64,000 nt of DNA, taken from positions 300,537 to 364,536 of the forward strand of contig JABZFP010000029.1 in NCBI GenBank assembly GCA_014237395.1, given 5' to 3'. The stretch comes from Desulfobacteraceae bacterium (GTDB taxonomy: Bacteria > Desulfobacterota > Desulfobacteria > Desulfobacterales > UBA5852). The notes beneath the pieces are model-generated. The model was not told where the DNA came from. It did not search any database and saw nothing but the letters and a program-made list of their open reading frames with translations. Numbering within the stretch: the first letter of the stretch is position 1; each line of letters starts with the position of its first letter. Below, piece after piece: positions 16,330 through 24,954 of the stretch. Made by a program: the position numbers and the translations under genes.

Positions 16330-17544
16330 TTAGAAATTGACAAACCCTTCCACAAAGAACCCATCCAGCGAGACGTCCGTAGTGTCGGTCCCCAGGGAGG
16401 CATCGTTGATGTCATCAACAAACCGGTTGGCAATAACCATGTTGAACCAGTTTTGCCATTCATACCCGACCTTGGCGCCGACAGACATGCCATTCTCAAG
16501 TTGGTAGGCATACGCGAGGCCCGCCCGCATCTCAACCACCGGGACCAATCGATTGTCGACGGAATCCTCTATGCTCCCGAGGACGGTTGCTCCCTCAACG
16601 CTGCTGTAGGAAAGATCAAAATCGCCCATCAGGAATGATCCGGCAACCGAACTAAAGAGATTGACCCCCTGCCCCATTTCCCAGTCAAGGCCAAGTCCAA
16701 CCCGGGGGCCCCAGCCTGAAAAATCGTTTTTTTGTTCAACCTCGCTTACGCCCCCGTCATAAATTGCGTCCAATTCTTGGGTCATGTTGGCATAACGCAA
16801 GCCTGCCTCGACCCGCAAATCCAGATCGCTTCCGACAGCAAACCATTTGCCCATACTGAGATCGAATACATCGTGATCGAAATCATAGGTCGCGTCAGCC
16901 GAGGTAAAATTTCTTACCCCGTCCGGGTGCACCAATTGGGACCATAACGTCCCCCCGGCTGGGGCTGTTGCGGAATCGCTGTCCTTGGTGTCCAGTTGCA
17001 TATACTGGGCACGAATGTCCGTGCCGGTATCAAACGTGTAGCCCAACCCGAACCGAAATCCCCCACTGTAATCCGGATCTATCTGCTTCAGCCGCCCCTG
17101 GGGATTGGTATCACCGTTCGGATCACTTATAGCATAGTCCAGGTCTGTTCTGGATGGCCGCATATAGACAGCCTCGATGGACGCACCGAGGCCCGGTAGG
17201 GTTTTCAGTTTATGGTTCGATGGTGCGGTTGATGCATCGGCGGTTGTGATGACAGGCGATGCTGCCGCCTTGATCTGGGCCAGCTCCGCCTCGATACGTG
17301 CGGTCTCTTCCTTTGCCAGCGCCACTTCCTCTTTGGCCCGGGCCGCCTCCTCCCTTGCAATGACAGCCTCTTCTTTGGCCTTTTCCGCTTCGGCCATGGC
17401 ACGATTGGTCTGCTCGATGGCCTGGTCGAACTTGAGTTCCATCTTCTTGATCATCTGGTAGAGTTCCGCATTGCTGAACTCCTGGGCCCAGGCAACCGCC
17501 GGCAGGGCCACCAGTAACAAAAGAACCACGATTCCCCTTTTCAT
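16330..17544 (-). CDS. Lpg1974-type outer-membrane beta-barrel protein
   Basis: 404 aa. The Sec signal peptide ends near residue 20 (AVAWAQE). Residues about 28-95 are an Ala/Glu/Lys-rich coiled coil with a repeated EEA(A/I)xAKEE pattern, likely periplasmic. The rest alternates amphipathic beta strands and ends in a terminal Phe, as outer-membrane barrels do. It resembles the Legionella Lpg1974 pore-forming family. GGGGAAG precedes the ATG. Likely a porin; no specific substrate can be named. Confidence 0.83.
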   Translation of the reverse strand: MKRGIVVLLLLVALPAVAWAQEFSNAELYQMIKKMELKFDQAIEQTNRAMAEAEKAKEEAVIAREEAARAKEEVALAKEETARIEAELAQIKAAASPVITTADASTAPSNHKLKTLPGLGASIEAVYMRPSRTDLDYAISDPNGDTNPQGRLKQIDPDYSGGFRFGLGYTFDTGTDIRAQYMQLDTKDSDSATAPAGGTLWSQLVHPDGVRNFTSADATYDFDHDVFDLSMGKWFAVGSDLDLRVEAGLRYANMTQELDAIYDGGVSEVEQKNDFSGWGPRVGLGLDWEMGQGVNLFSSVAGSFLMGDFDLSYSSVEGATVLGSIEDSVDNRLVPVVEMRAGLAYAYQLENGMSVGAKVGYEWQNWFNMVIANRFVDDINDASLGTDTTDVSLDGFFVEGFVNF

Positions 17545-17652
17545 CTTCCCCTGTCTCCTTCCCCCCGTTAGATTCAGCTAAATCCGACGCAACCCACCGG
17601 GCGCCCCTCCGGATCTCTCCACGCGCAGTGGGCTGGCTTCCGACCAAAAAAA

Positions 17653-17699
17653 ACCCGCAGCTTACGGCCTTTCGTTCTCATGAGCCGTTAACTGCGGGT
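17653..17699. terminator. Bidirectional rho-independent terminator
   Basis: ACCCGCAGCTTACGGC pairs with GCCGTTAACTGCGGGT (one mismatch) around a 15-base loop. T-runs flank it on both strands (A-run 17646-17653, T-run 17701-17706). It probably ends the MBL-hydrolase transcript, 160 bp downstream of that gene on the minus strand. Confidence 0.85.
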
Positions 17700-17856
17700 G
17701 TTTTTTCTAAATCAGCTTAAGGATGGTCCGCAATTATCTTACAGTTCGAAAATAGTGGATAGAATGACCGCCTGTAGAGTTATATTGTGCCGCCGGACAG
17801 CGTCCGCCGGCGGCATGATGGTGTCTGTTACCATATTTACCGGAATGCCGAAAGAT

Positions 17857-18873
17857 TTAATGCGCCGTTTGCGGACCCACTTCCCCGAACCGATAAGTCT
17901 GCCCGGCCTTAAACACCTTGGTCTCCGCATCCAGCTCCTGCTGCATGCGGATCAGGGAATGGTCGCAGCTGTCGTGGGCTGACAGGAACACCTTTTTCGG
18001 CTGGATGCCGTTGAGGGCCGTGATGGTCCCGCTGAGATCGTCATCCGTGATCTTCTGCCAGGCCGGCTTGCCGGTGCCGACCAGGGTCTGGAACTGGATG
18101 CCGAGGCGGTTGCCGCGCCCGCCGGTGACCGGAAAATGCAACCCGCCGCCGATGACATGGATGGGTTTGTCGGAAATACGGCGCACCATCTGAATGATCA
18201 ATTCAATGGTGGGGTGGCCGCACCCGGTGATCACCACCAGTCCCTTGTTCCGGACATTGGCGACCAGAGCCTGCTCCTCCGTCAGCCCCATGAAAAAGAG
18301 GCTTCGGGCCAGCGGGCCCGTGGTGGCGATCCCGGCCGCAAGCAGTCGCGGCCCATCGACCCGGATGCATTCAAAGCCCTCGGCTTCGGCGCAATCCGGC
18401 AGAAAACAGGGCTTCCCGTTCGGCTGGCCCAGTTCCCCGGGCAAGTGCACCTGCTTCGTGCGGCTGGCCTTCAGGCCCCCCATGTGGTCGGGGTGCAGGT
18501 GGGAAATGGCCAGGGCATCGACCTGATCCATGTTGAATTGCAGTTTGGCGGCATTGTGCGCCAGGGCCGGGCGTTCGGGACCGAAGCCGACATCGAAGAG
18601 GAGCGCGCCCCGGTCGGTCTGGAAGAGGTAGGACACCCCGGCATCGCCCAAAAAGCCGTCTTCGGTCTTCTCTTCCACCAGGACGGTTAGCTCTAAAAAG
18701 TCCAGCTCCGGCAGAGGTAGGGGGTCCGCCTGTTTAAGCCGATCCTGGTTACGGGCCGCCACCTTGATAAGATTGGCGCTATAACGCCGGTTCTTGCCGA
18801 ACAGGAAAGGGGCGGCCAGGGGGGAGGCCGCCGCCAGAAACGGCCACCATAGGGGAGAGATGCGAAATGACAT
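17857..18873 (-). CDS. MBL-fold metallohydrolase, 7,8-dihydropterin synthase-like
   Basis: 338 aa from the ATG at 18873, preceded by AAGGAGCTCAAC. It has an N-terminal hydrophobic segment (about residues 5-25). The metallo-beta-lactamase metal motif is SHLHPDHMGG, with a later GCGHPTIE and a C-terminal SAHDSCDH. The layout fits the subgroup of MBL hydrolases annotated as 7,8-dihydropterin-6-methyl-4-(beta-D-ribofuranosyl)aminobenzene-5'-phosphate synthase-like. The N-terminal segment suggests membrane attachment. The true substrate is unknown. Confidence 0.85.
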   Translation of the reverse strand: MSFRISPLWWPFLAAASPLAAPFLFGKNRRYSANLIKVAARNQDRLKQADPLPLPELDFLELTVLVEEKTEDGFLGDAGVSYLFQTDRGALLFDVGFGPERPALAHNAAKLQFNMDQVDALAISHLHPDHMGGLKASRTKQVHLPGELGQPNGKPCFLPDCAEAEGFECIRVDGPRLLAAGIATTGPLARSLFFMGLTEEQALVANVRNKGLVVITGCGHPTIELIIQMVRRISDKPIHVIGGGLHFPVTGGRGNRLGIQFQTLVGTGKPAWQKITDDDLSGTITALNGIQPKKVFLSAHDSCDHSLIRMQQELDAETKVFKAGQTYRFGEVGPQTAH

Positions 18874-18902
18874 GTTGAGCTCCTTTGCTTTATGTAAGGG
18901 CC

Positions 18903-18956
18903 GGTTTCGTATAACGCCCAATCTCGCGCGCCGTAAATTGAACGTTCTACGAAACC
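18903..18956. repeat. Inverted-repeat element, GGTTTCGTA-ended (short form)
   Basis: GGTTTCGTATAACG pairs with CGTTCTACGAAACC around a 26-base interior. The ends match those of the element at 37490-37607. It lies 30 bases upstream of the MBL gene start. Confidence 0.55.
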
Positions 18957-19112
18957 TGCTTAAATGCGACTTGGCAGGCTTTCATCCATCTTTCGCGCTG
19001 AAAAAATGGACCGCGCTTACCAAAGCAAGCGGCTCGGTCCGAATCGATGGGATCTTTCCGGTTTCTTGACCATAGGTCGAGAAGCACATTTCTGCAACGA
19101 TGAGGCGGCGTA

Positions 19113-19490
19113 TCAGGCCAGTTTCTCGGCACCCGAATAGACCTCCTCCACGTTCAAGGCCGCGGCCGCATGGCCGGGATGCTTTTGCGGGTTCCATTTT
19201 TTCATATCGTCGTAGATTTCACCTTCGGTATGGTACGCGATACGGCCTTTGAGCTGAAAGGACTTTCCTTCTTTGGTCAGGAAAAGGATCGTTCCTTTGC
19301 TGCCGGCCCGAATGTTTTCCAAGGTTTTGGAAAAATAATTGTTCGCGATGACGATGGTGCTCTCGTTGAATTTCGACACGCATGTGGCGTAAATGGCATT
19401 GGGAATGCCGTCTCCATTGACCGTCGATAAAACAATCGGGCCTTCGCGCTCTTCCCAGGCGTTGCTCACGTTTTCCGGTAATGTCGCCAT
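19113..19490 (-). CDS. Pyridoxamine-5'-phosphate-oxidase-like flavin-binding protein
   Basis: 125 aa. It matches the small split-barrel PNPOx-like family: an early VLSTVNGDGIPNAIYA strand pair, the FMN-contacting core NNYFSKTLENIRAGSKGTILFL, and a C-terminal helix. These bind FMN or F420-like cofactors and act in the cytoplasm; most are of unknown specificity. AAGGAGGAG precedes the ATG. Divergent from the TetR regulator at 19834. Confidence 0.83.
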   Translation of the reverse strand: MATLPENVSNAWEEREGPIVLSTVNGDGIPNAIYATCVSKFNESTIVIANNYFSKTLENIRAGSKGTILFLTKEGKSFQLKGRIAYHTEGEIYDDMKKWNPQKHPGHAAAALNVEEVYSGAEKLA

Positions 19491-19761
19491 CCTGCTCCTC
19501 CTTCGTTGGATAAAAATGATAGGGTACGGAACCCGAAATGGCTCCTCAAAATGGATATCCCAGCAAATTGAAGCCCATCCCGGTTGGTTGCAACGGACGG
19601 TATCGGATCCCTTTTAAACAGCTGACTGGCGGCGGTCTACAAGCAGGCCCTGCATCACGTCCACACTCATTTACAAGATACTGCTCATATCACTCCCGCC
19701 TATCCTTGTAAAGATTCACCCCTTTAATAAGGGCACCACAAGTCACCTTTTTAAGCACCAA

Positions 19762-19800
19762 TTAATTCATACGCTTGACTTATACAATCGTATGAATTAA
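19762..19800. promoter_or_regulatory. cecR operator: TetR/CecR-type operator and promoter region
   Basis: A perfect 12-bp inverted repeat, TTAATTCATACG (19762-19773) and CGTATGAATTAA (19789-19800), with a 15-base spacer containing a TTGACT that could be a -35 element. It lies 33 bases ahead of the regulator's ATG. The position and symmetry are those of an autoregulatory TetR operator. Confidence 0.75.
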
Positions 19801-19833
19801 ATTTTGGCACCAGGCAAACGAAAGGATAGATGC

Positions 19834-20496
19834 ATGGCAGACCCGAATACCCCGGCAGACGCCCGCGAACGCCTGATCCAGGCCGGTATCGACATTTTTG
19901 CGGAATACGGCTTCACTGCCACCACCACTCGCATGCTGGCGGACAAGGCCCAGGTCAACCTCTCGGCGATTCCCTATTATTTCCGCAGCAAGGAAGGTCT
20001 CTACAATGCCACGGTCGGGCATATCGCCGACGTCCTCGCGGATCATCTGACCCCCTTCCTGGACCGTCTTCAAACAGAAACCGCCAAAGGGTTCGCGCCC
20101 GAAACGGCCCGGTTGTTGCTGCAGCAAGGGTTGTCCACCATGGTGACCGTGATGTGCGGCGACCCGGGCACCATGCGCTTTTCGCAGATCATCCTGCGCG
20201 AGCAGATGGCCCCCACGGCCGCCTTCGACCTGATCTACCCCAAGGTCATGGAGCGCATGTTGTCAGCCTTTTCAACATTGATCGCCACAATCACCGGCGA
20301 AACCGACCCCCGGCAGTGCAGCCTGCAGGCGATTCTTCTCATGGGCCAGGTGATGGTGTTCCGGGCCGGAAAAGCCACCGTGGTCCGACGGATCGGGATG
20401 GCGGGCTATACTGCCGGCGAAATTGCCGAAATCCAGGAACTCGTGGTTTCCCGGGCCATGGCGGCCCTCGATTTCATGGCGACCCGGCAGGCGTGA
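19834..20496 (+). CDS. cecR: TetR-family regulator, CecR (YbiH)-like
   Basis: 220 aa from the ATG at 19834 (AAAGGA upstream). Residues 8-55 are the TetR helix-turn-helix (ADKAQVNLSAIPYYFRSKEG). The C-terminal part matches the DUF1956 ligand domain of CecR. In E. coli CecR represses ybhGFSR, and here the gene leads an HlyD/ATPase/permease/permease operon of the same composition, which strengthens the assignment. It lies 16 bases before ybhG. Probably binds the palindrome at 19762-19800 and is relieved by a toxic compound exported by the pump. Confidence 0.87.
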   Translation: MADPNTPADARERLIQAGIDIFAEYGFTATTTRMLADKAQVNLSAIPYYFRSKEGLYNATVGHIADVLADHLTPFLDRLQTETAKGFAPETARLLLQQGLSTMVTVMCGDPGTMRFSQIILREQMAPTAAFDLIYPKVMERMLSAFSTLIATITGETDPRQCSLQAILLMGQVMVFRAGKATVVRRIGMAGYTAGEIAEIQELVVSRAMAALDFMATRQA

Positions 20497-20512
20497 TCAG
20501 GAGACGTTTACC

Positions 20513-21541
20513 ATGAAGAAAAAGGTGCTTTTACTGGGCATGGTGGCTCTTGTGGCGGCCGGCATCTTCGGCTACCGCTACTGGCAGCAGCAGCGCAGCG
20601 TGAATGGTGGTGATGCGCTGATCCTCTATGGCAATGTCGATATCCGCAAGGTCGACCTGGGGTTTCGGGTCGGGGGCCGCATCGCCCAGGTCGCTTTCGA
20701 AGAGGGCGACAAGGTCCGCCGGGGGGACCGGGTCGCGGTTCTCGACCAAGCCCCCTATGAAAACGAAGTGGCATTGGCGCTCGCGGCCCGGGACCGCGCC
20801 GCCGCCGAACGCAATCGCCTCGAAAGGGGCAGCCGCCCCCAGGAAATCCGACAGGCCCGGGCGCAGGTGGCGGAATACGAGGCCTCCCTGCGCGCCTCCC
20901 ACGAAGAATTCCAGCGCAGCGAGGTCCTGGTGGCTGAAGATGCGATTTCCCGACAGTCTTTCGATGACATCCGCGCCCGCCGGGATGCCGCCCGCGCCCG
21001 GCTGGAAAGCGCCCGTGAAACCCTGGCGCTGGCGGAGGAAGGCTTTCGCGAAGAAGATATTGCGGCCGGACAGGCCCAATTGGCCGAAGCTGAGGCCCGG
21101 CTGGAAAGCGCCCGGATCCGGCTGGCCGATACGGTTATTGTCGCCCCGTCCGACGGGGTGCTCCTGACCCGCATCGCCGAGCCGGGCGCCATCGTGGCCG
21201 CCGGCCAGACCGTGGCCACCCTTTCACTGAATGACCCGATCTGGGTCCGCGCCTATGTGCCTGAACCCGACCTGGGGAAGATCTGGCCCGGCATGCCCGC
21301 CGAAATCATGACGGACAGCCGCCCCGACCGTCCCTACAAGGGACACGTGGGATTCATTTCACCGGAAGCGGAGTTCACACCCAAGAACGTCGAAACCCCC
21401 CGGCTGCGGACCGACCTGGTGTTCCGGCTGCGCGTCGTGGCCGACAATCCGGACGAGGGCCTGCGCCAGGGCATGCCCGTGACCGTAACACTGGATACCA
21501 GTAAGCCGCCGCCCAAAAGAGGCCAGGGGTCAGGCTCCTGA
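20513..21541 (+). CDS. ybhG: HlyD-type membrane-fusion protein, YbhG-like
   Basis: 342 aa from the ATG at 20513 (AGGAGACG upstream). An N-terminal membrane anchor (residues 5-22) is followed by a biotinyl-lipoyl-like half (GGRIAQVAFEEGDKVRRGDR), a long Glu/Ala/Arg coiled-coil hairpin (about 85-205), then the second half lipoyl and beta-barrel domain. It links the inner-membrane ABC exporter with an outer-membrane factor across the periplasm. No outer-membrane factor gene is adjacent. Confidence 0.9.
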   Translation: MKKKVLLLGMVALVAAGIFGYRYWQQQRSVNGGDALILYGNVDIRKVDLGFRVGGRIAQVAFEEGDKVRRGDRVAVLDQAPYENEVALALAARDRAAAERNRLERGSRPQEIRQARAQVAEYEASLRASHEEFQRSEVLVAEDAISRQSFDDIRARRDAARARLESARETLALAEEGFREEDIAAGQAQLAEAEARLESARIRLADTVIVAPSDGVLLTRIAEPGAIVAAGQTVATLSLNDPIWVRAYVPEPDLGKIWPGMPAEIMTDSRPDRPYKGHVGFISPEAEFTPKNVETPRLRTDLVFRLRVVADNPDEGLRQGMPVTVTLDTSKPPPKRGQGSGS

Positions 21542-21573
21542 GGGTGCAAAGAATATTTAGACAAAGGCATCCA

Positions 21574-21600
21574 GGGTCCAAGGATTCAGGGGTTCAAGTG
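21574..21600 (+). repeat. R2 short dispersed repeat, copy 2
   Basis: GGGTCCAAGGATTCAGGGG, then TTCAAGTG, resembling the copies at 14950 and 49174. It lies about 100 bp upstream of an R1 copy, as at 49174. Confidence 0.6.
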
Positions 21601-21700
21601 AAAGGCTCAAACCTTAATGTATTGATCCCGACAACATTCAGGTTTTCTTCACCAACTAAACAGGAAAAAAACGAACTTACGGGGTGTCTTTCCGAATAGA

Positions 21701-21890
21701 GTTTTCCCTTTGTCACGAGGCCTGCGCATCGAGACCTTGGCCGATAAAGACGCGACGACTGTCTGAGTCCGCCGCAGGCGGGCGAGTTTCGGCGCGTCCG
21801 GCCACGGCCTCGACGCGCAGGCGTACCCGCAGGGCTCGGGACACGGACCTCTTTTGGTTCCGTTTTCTTCCACGCGGAAGAAAATGAACA
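21701..21890 (+). repeat. R1 dispersed structured repeat, copy 5 (B-type)
   Basis: B-type head (CCCTTTGTCACGAGGCC). Arms CGAGACCTTGGCCG and CGGCCACGGCCTCG pair; the nested stem GACGCG...CGCGTC encloses CCGCC/GGCGG. The terminal hairpin is TTTTCTTCCACGCGGAAGAAAA. Inserted inside the ybhG-ybhF intergenic space. Confidence 0.88.
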
Positions 21891-21995
21891 AATCAGAGTT
21901 CATCAGCCACATCTCGCGAAACAAGAACGGCATGAAGAAAAGGGATCCAAAATTTGTGTAGATATGGAGACAATCGGGGCGCTAAATAACACTGG

Positions 21996-22016
21996 ATGCC
22001 GGATCAAGTCCGGCAT
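21996..22016. repeat. Short palindromic repeat within the ybh operon
   Basis: ATGCCGGA-TCAAG-TCCGGCAT forms a perfect eight-base stem. This kind of short hairpin unit is scattered in intergenic DNA of many proteobacteria; only one copy is seen here, 60 bases ahead of ybhF. Confidence 0.6.
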
Positions 22017-22075
22017 GACAGCCTAAAAAACGAATTCATACGCCGCATCAATCGATCGAATCAAACGTACGCCAT

Positions 22076-23803
22076 ATGCTGACCATTCACCACATGACCA
22101 AGCACTTCGAAGGTGCCCCTCAACCGGCTCTGGACGCCATCGAAGCCGAACTGCACCCGGGGCGCATCACCGGCCTGGTGGGCCCCGACGGCGCCGGCAA
22201 GACCACCCTCATGCGCATCATGGCCGGCCTCATGGTCCCCAGTGACGGCACGGTTACGTACGATGCGCTGGATGTGGCCCGCGACACCCAGGCCCTGCAC
22301 GCGGTCCTGGGCTACATGCCCCAGCGCTTCGGTCTTTACGAAGACCTGTCGGTCATCGAGAACCTGCGCCTCTATGCCGACCTCCGAAACATCCGCGGGG
22401 CCCAACGCTCCCGGACCTTCGAACGGCTGCTGGCCTTCACCGGCCTGGCCCCGTTTCAAAAACGGCTGGCCCGGCAGCTTTCCGGCGGGATGAAACAGAA
22501 ACTCGGGCTGGCCTGCGCCCTGCTGAAGAAACCCCGTCTGCTTCTGTTGGACGAGCCCAGTGTGGGGGTGGATCCCATCAGCCGCCGCGAGCTCTGGCGC
22601 ATGGTGCGCGAAATGCTGGACGACGACACCACCATCGTCTGGAGTACGGCTTACCTGGACGAAGCCGAGCAATGCGACGACGTCCTTCTGCTCAGCGAGG
22701 GCCGCCTGTTGTTTGGCGGACAACCGGCAGCGTTGACGGCGCGCATGGACGGAAGGGTTTTCCAACTCCTGGGCGTACCGGAGGCCAACCGGCGCCAGAT
22801 CCTGACAGGGGCGCTGGAACGGCCGGAGATTCGCGACGGCGTCATCCAGGGCGCCGCCCTGCGTCTGGTGCTGACAGCCGACCTGGCGCAACCGCCCCCG
22901 GAATCCTTGGGCGGCGGAACCGGGACCCGGATGGTGCCGGTGCCCCCCCGCTTCGAAGACGCCTTTATCGATCTTCTTGGCGGCGGTCCCGGCGGCGACT
23001 CGCCCCTGGCACGCGAGATGCCCGTCCGCCCGGACAGCGACCGGCCTGTGGTCGAAGCCCGCCACCTGACCAAGCGCTTCGGCGCGTTCACGGCCGTTTC
23101 CGACAACAGCTTTGCGATCCGCCGCGGAGAGATCTTCGGCCTGCTGGGCCCCAACGGCGCCGGCAAAAGCACCACTTTCAAAATGATGTGCGGTCTGCTC
23201 AAGCCGACCGCCGGCGAGAGCTTCGTGGCCGGTCTGCACCTGGCGCGCTCGGCGGCCCAGGCCCGCGCCCGATTAGGCTATATGGCCCAGAAATTCTCGC
23301 TTTACGGAGACCTGACCGTACGGCAGAACCTCTTCTTCTTCTCCGGTGCCTATGGACTGCAGGGTAAAATCCAGGAAAAAGCCGTGGCTGCGATGGTGGA
23401 TGTCTTCGACCTGCACCCGTTCCTGGCCGGATCCGCAGCCGGACTGCCGCTAGGTTATAAACAGCGCCTGGCCCTGGCCTGTGCCGTGGTGCATCAACCG
23501 GATGTTCTCTTTCTGGACGAACCCACCTCGGGGGTGGACCCCATCACGCGGCGCGAATTCTGGAACCACATCAACGGGCTGGTGGGCAAGGGCGTTACCG
23601 TGCTGGTGACCACGCACTTCATGGACGAGGCGGAATACTGCGACCGGATCGGGCTGATCTACCGCGGGCGCAAGATCGCCGAAGGATCGCCGGACCACCT
23701 GAAGGCCGATGCCCGCACACCGGCACGACCCGATCCCACCCTGGAAGATGCGTTTATCGCCCTGATCGAACAATCGGAAGACCGGGAGGCGGTCCTGACA
23801 TGA
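22076..23803 (+). CDS. ybhF: Tandem ABC ATPase, YbhF-like
   Basis: 575 aa with two complete ATPase domains. The first has the Walker A variant GPDGAGKTT (36-44) and LSGGMKQK; the second has GPNGAGKST (near 358) and a degenerate signature LPLGYKQR, with Walker B FLDEP in each half. Such double ATPases drive two ABC-2 permeases. No good ribosome-binding site precedes the ATG at 22076, and 535 bp of repeats separate it from ybhG, so its expression may have its own control. Its stop overlaps the next gene (ATGA). Confidence 0.9.
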   Translation: MLTIHHMTKHFEGAPQPALDAIEAELHPGRITGLVGPDGAGKTTLMRIMAGLMVPSDGTVTYDALDVARDTQALHAVLGYMPQRFGLYEDLSVIENLRLYADLRNIRGAQRSRTFERLLAFTGLAPFQKRLARQLSGGMKQKLGLACALLKKPRLLLLDEPSVGVDPISRRELWRMVREMLDDDTTIVWSTAYLDEAEQCDDVLLLSEGRLLFGGQPAALTARMDGRVFQLLGVPEANRRQILTGALERPEIRDGVIQGAALRLVLTADLAQPPPESLGGGTGTRMVPVPPRFEDAFIDLLGGGPGGDSPLAREMPVRPDSDRPVVEARHLTKRFGAFTAVSDNSFAIRRGEIFGLLGPNGAGKSTTFKMMCGLLKPTAGESFVAGLHLARSAAQARARLGYMAQKFSLYGDLTVRQNLFFFSGAYGLQGKIQEKAVAAMVDVFDLHPFLAGSAAGLPLGYKQRLALACAVVHQPDVLFLDEPTSGVDPITRREFWNHINGLVGKGVTVLVTTHFMDEAEYCDRIGLIYRGRKIAEGSPDHLKADARTPARPDPTLEDAFIALIEQSEDREAVLT

Positions 23804-24948
23804 AAGCGCCGATGACACCCCCCCACGCCGGCCGGATGCGACGCCTGAAGGCCTTGATCGTCAAAGAAAGCCTGCAGGTGGTACGCGATCCCAGCAGCAT
23901 CCTGATCGCTTTTGTCCTGCCGCTGATCCTGCTTTTTCTCTTCGGCTACGGGGTATCCCTGGATGCCCGCCAAATCCGCCTGGGGGTCGTTCTGGAGGAC
24001 AGCAGCCCGGAAGCGCGCCGCCTGGCGGCATCGTTCCAGGCGACCCCTTTTTTCGACGCCCGTACGGCATTGGACCGTCACACGCTGGAAGCCGACCTAA
24101 TCAGCAGCCGGCTGCGCGGGATCGTGGTCATCCCCCAGGATTTCACCCGGTCCCTCTATGCCCCGGAGACGACGGCCCAGGTGCAACTGATCACCGACGG
24201 CAGTGAAACCAATACGGCCAATTACGTGGCCAACTATGCCGCCGGCACCCTGGCCGCCTGGATGACCCAGGAAGCGTCCATGCGCAGCCGGAGTGCCGAA
24301 CCCGCCGCCGTCCTGGCCCCGCGCTTCTTTTACAACCCCGAGCGGGACAGCCGCAATTCGCTGGTCCCCGGCTCCCTGGCCATCATCATGGCGATTATCG
24401 GCACGCTGCTGACGGCCCTGGTGGTGGCCCGGGAGTGGGAGCGCGGCACCATGGAAGCGCTGCTGGCCACCCCGCTGAGCGCGCTTGAAATCGTCATCGG
24501 CAAACTCGTGCCCTATTTCGTTCTCGGGATGACCTCCATGGCGGTTTGCACCGCCGTTGCCTTTTTTCTCTACGGCATCCCGTTCCGGGGATCGTTGGCT
24601 GCCCTGATCGTGATCTCGGCCGCTTTTCTCCTGACCGCTCTGGGGCAGGGCTTTCTGATTTCAACCGTCACCCGCAACCAATTTCTGGCCTCCCAGGCGG
24701 CCCTCGTGAGCGCATTTCTGCCGGCCTTCATTCTTTCCGGATTCATTTTTGAAATCGCCTCGATGCCCTGGTTGATCCGCATGCTGACCCGCATCATCCC
24801 GGCCCGCTATTTCGTGACCAACCTGCAGACCTTGTTTCTGGCCGGCGACATCTGGGCACTGTTTAAACCCAATCTGATGATCCTCCTGGCCATCGCGGGC
24901 GTCCTGTTCGCCCTGACCTTAAAGAAAACCCCCAGCCGGCTGGAGTAA
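23800..24948 (+). CDS. ybhS: ABC-2 exporter permease, YbhS-like
   Basis: 382 aa. One N-terminal membrane helix is followed by a large periplasmic domain (about 50-180) and five more helices towards the C-terminus, the normal ABC-2 (drug efflux) layout. Translation is coupled to ybhF by an ATGA overlap. With YbhR it should form the channel of an efflux pump for an unknown drug or cation. Confidence 0.88.
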   Translation: MKAPMTPPHAGRMRRLKALIVKESLQVVRDPSSILIAFVLPLILLFLFGYGVSLDARQIRLGVVLEDSSPEARRLAASFQATPFFDARTALDRHTLEADLISSRLRGIVVIPQDFTRSLYAPETTAQVQLITDGSETNTANYVANYAAGTLAAWMTQEASMRSRSAEPAAVLAPRFFYNPERDSRNSLVPGSLAIIMAIIGTLLTALVVAREWERGTMEALLATPLSALEIVIGKLVPYFVLGMTSMAVCTAVAFFLYGIPFRGSLAALIVISAAFLLTALGQGFLISTVTRNQFLASQAALVSAFLPAFILSGFIFEIASMPWLIRMLTRIIPARYFVTNLQTLFLAGDIWALFKPNLMILLAIAGVLFALTLKKTPSRLE

Positions 24949-24954
24949 ACCGCT

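Noticed and set aside
16119..16340. Short plus-strand open frame in the gap before the outer-membrane protein gene
   Set aside because: No ribosome-binding site, no recognisable protein, and atypical residue composition.
22061..23239. 392-codon open frame on the minus strand
   Set aside because: It lies fully opposite ybhF, which has perfect ATPase motifs.
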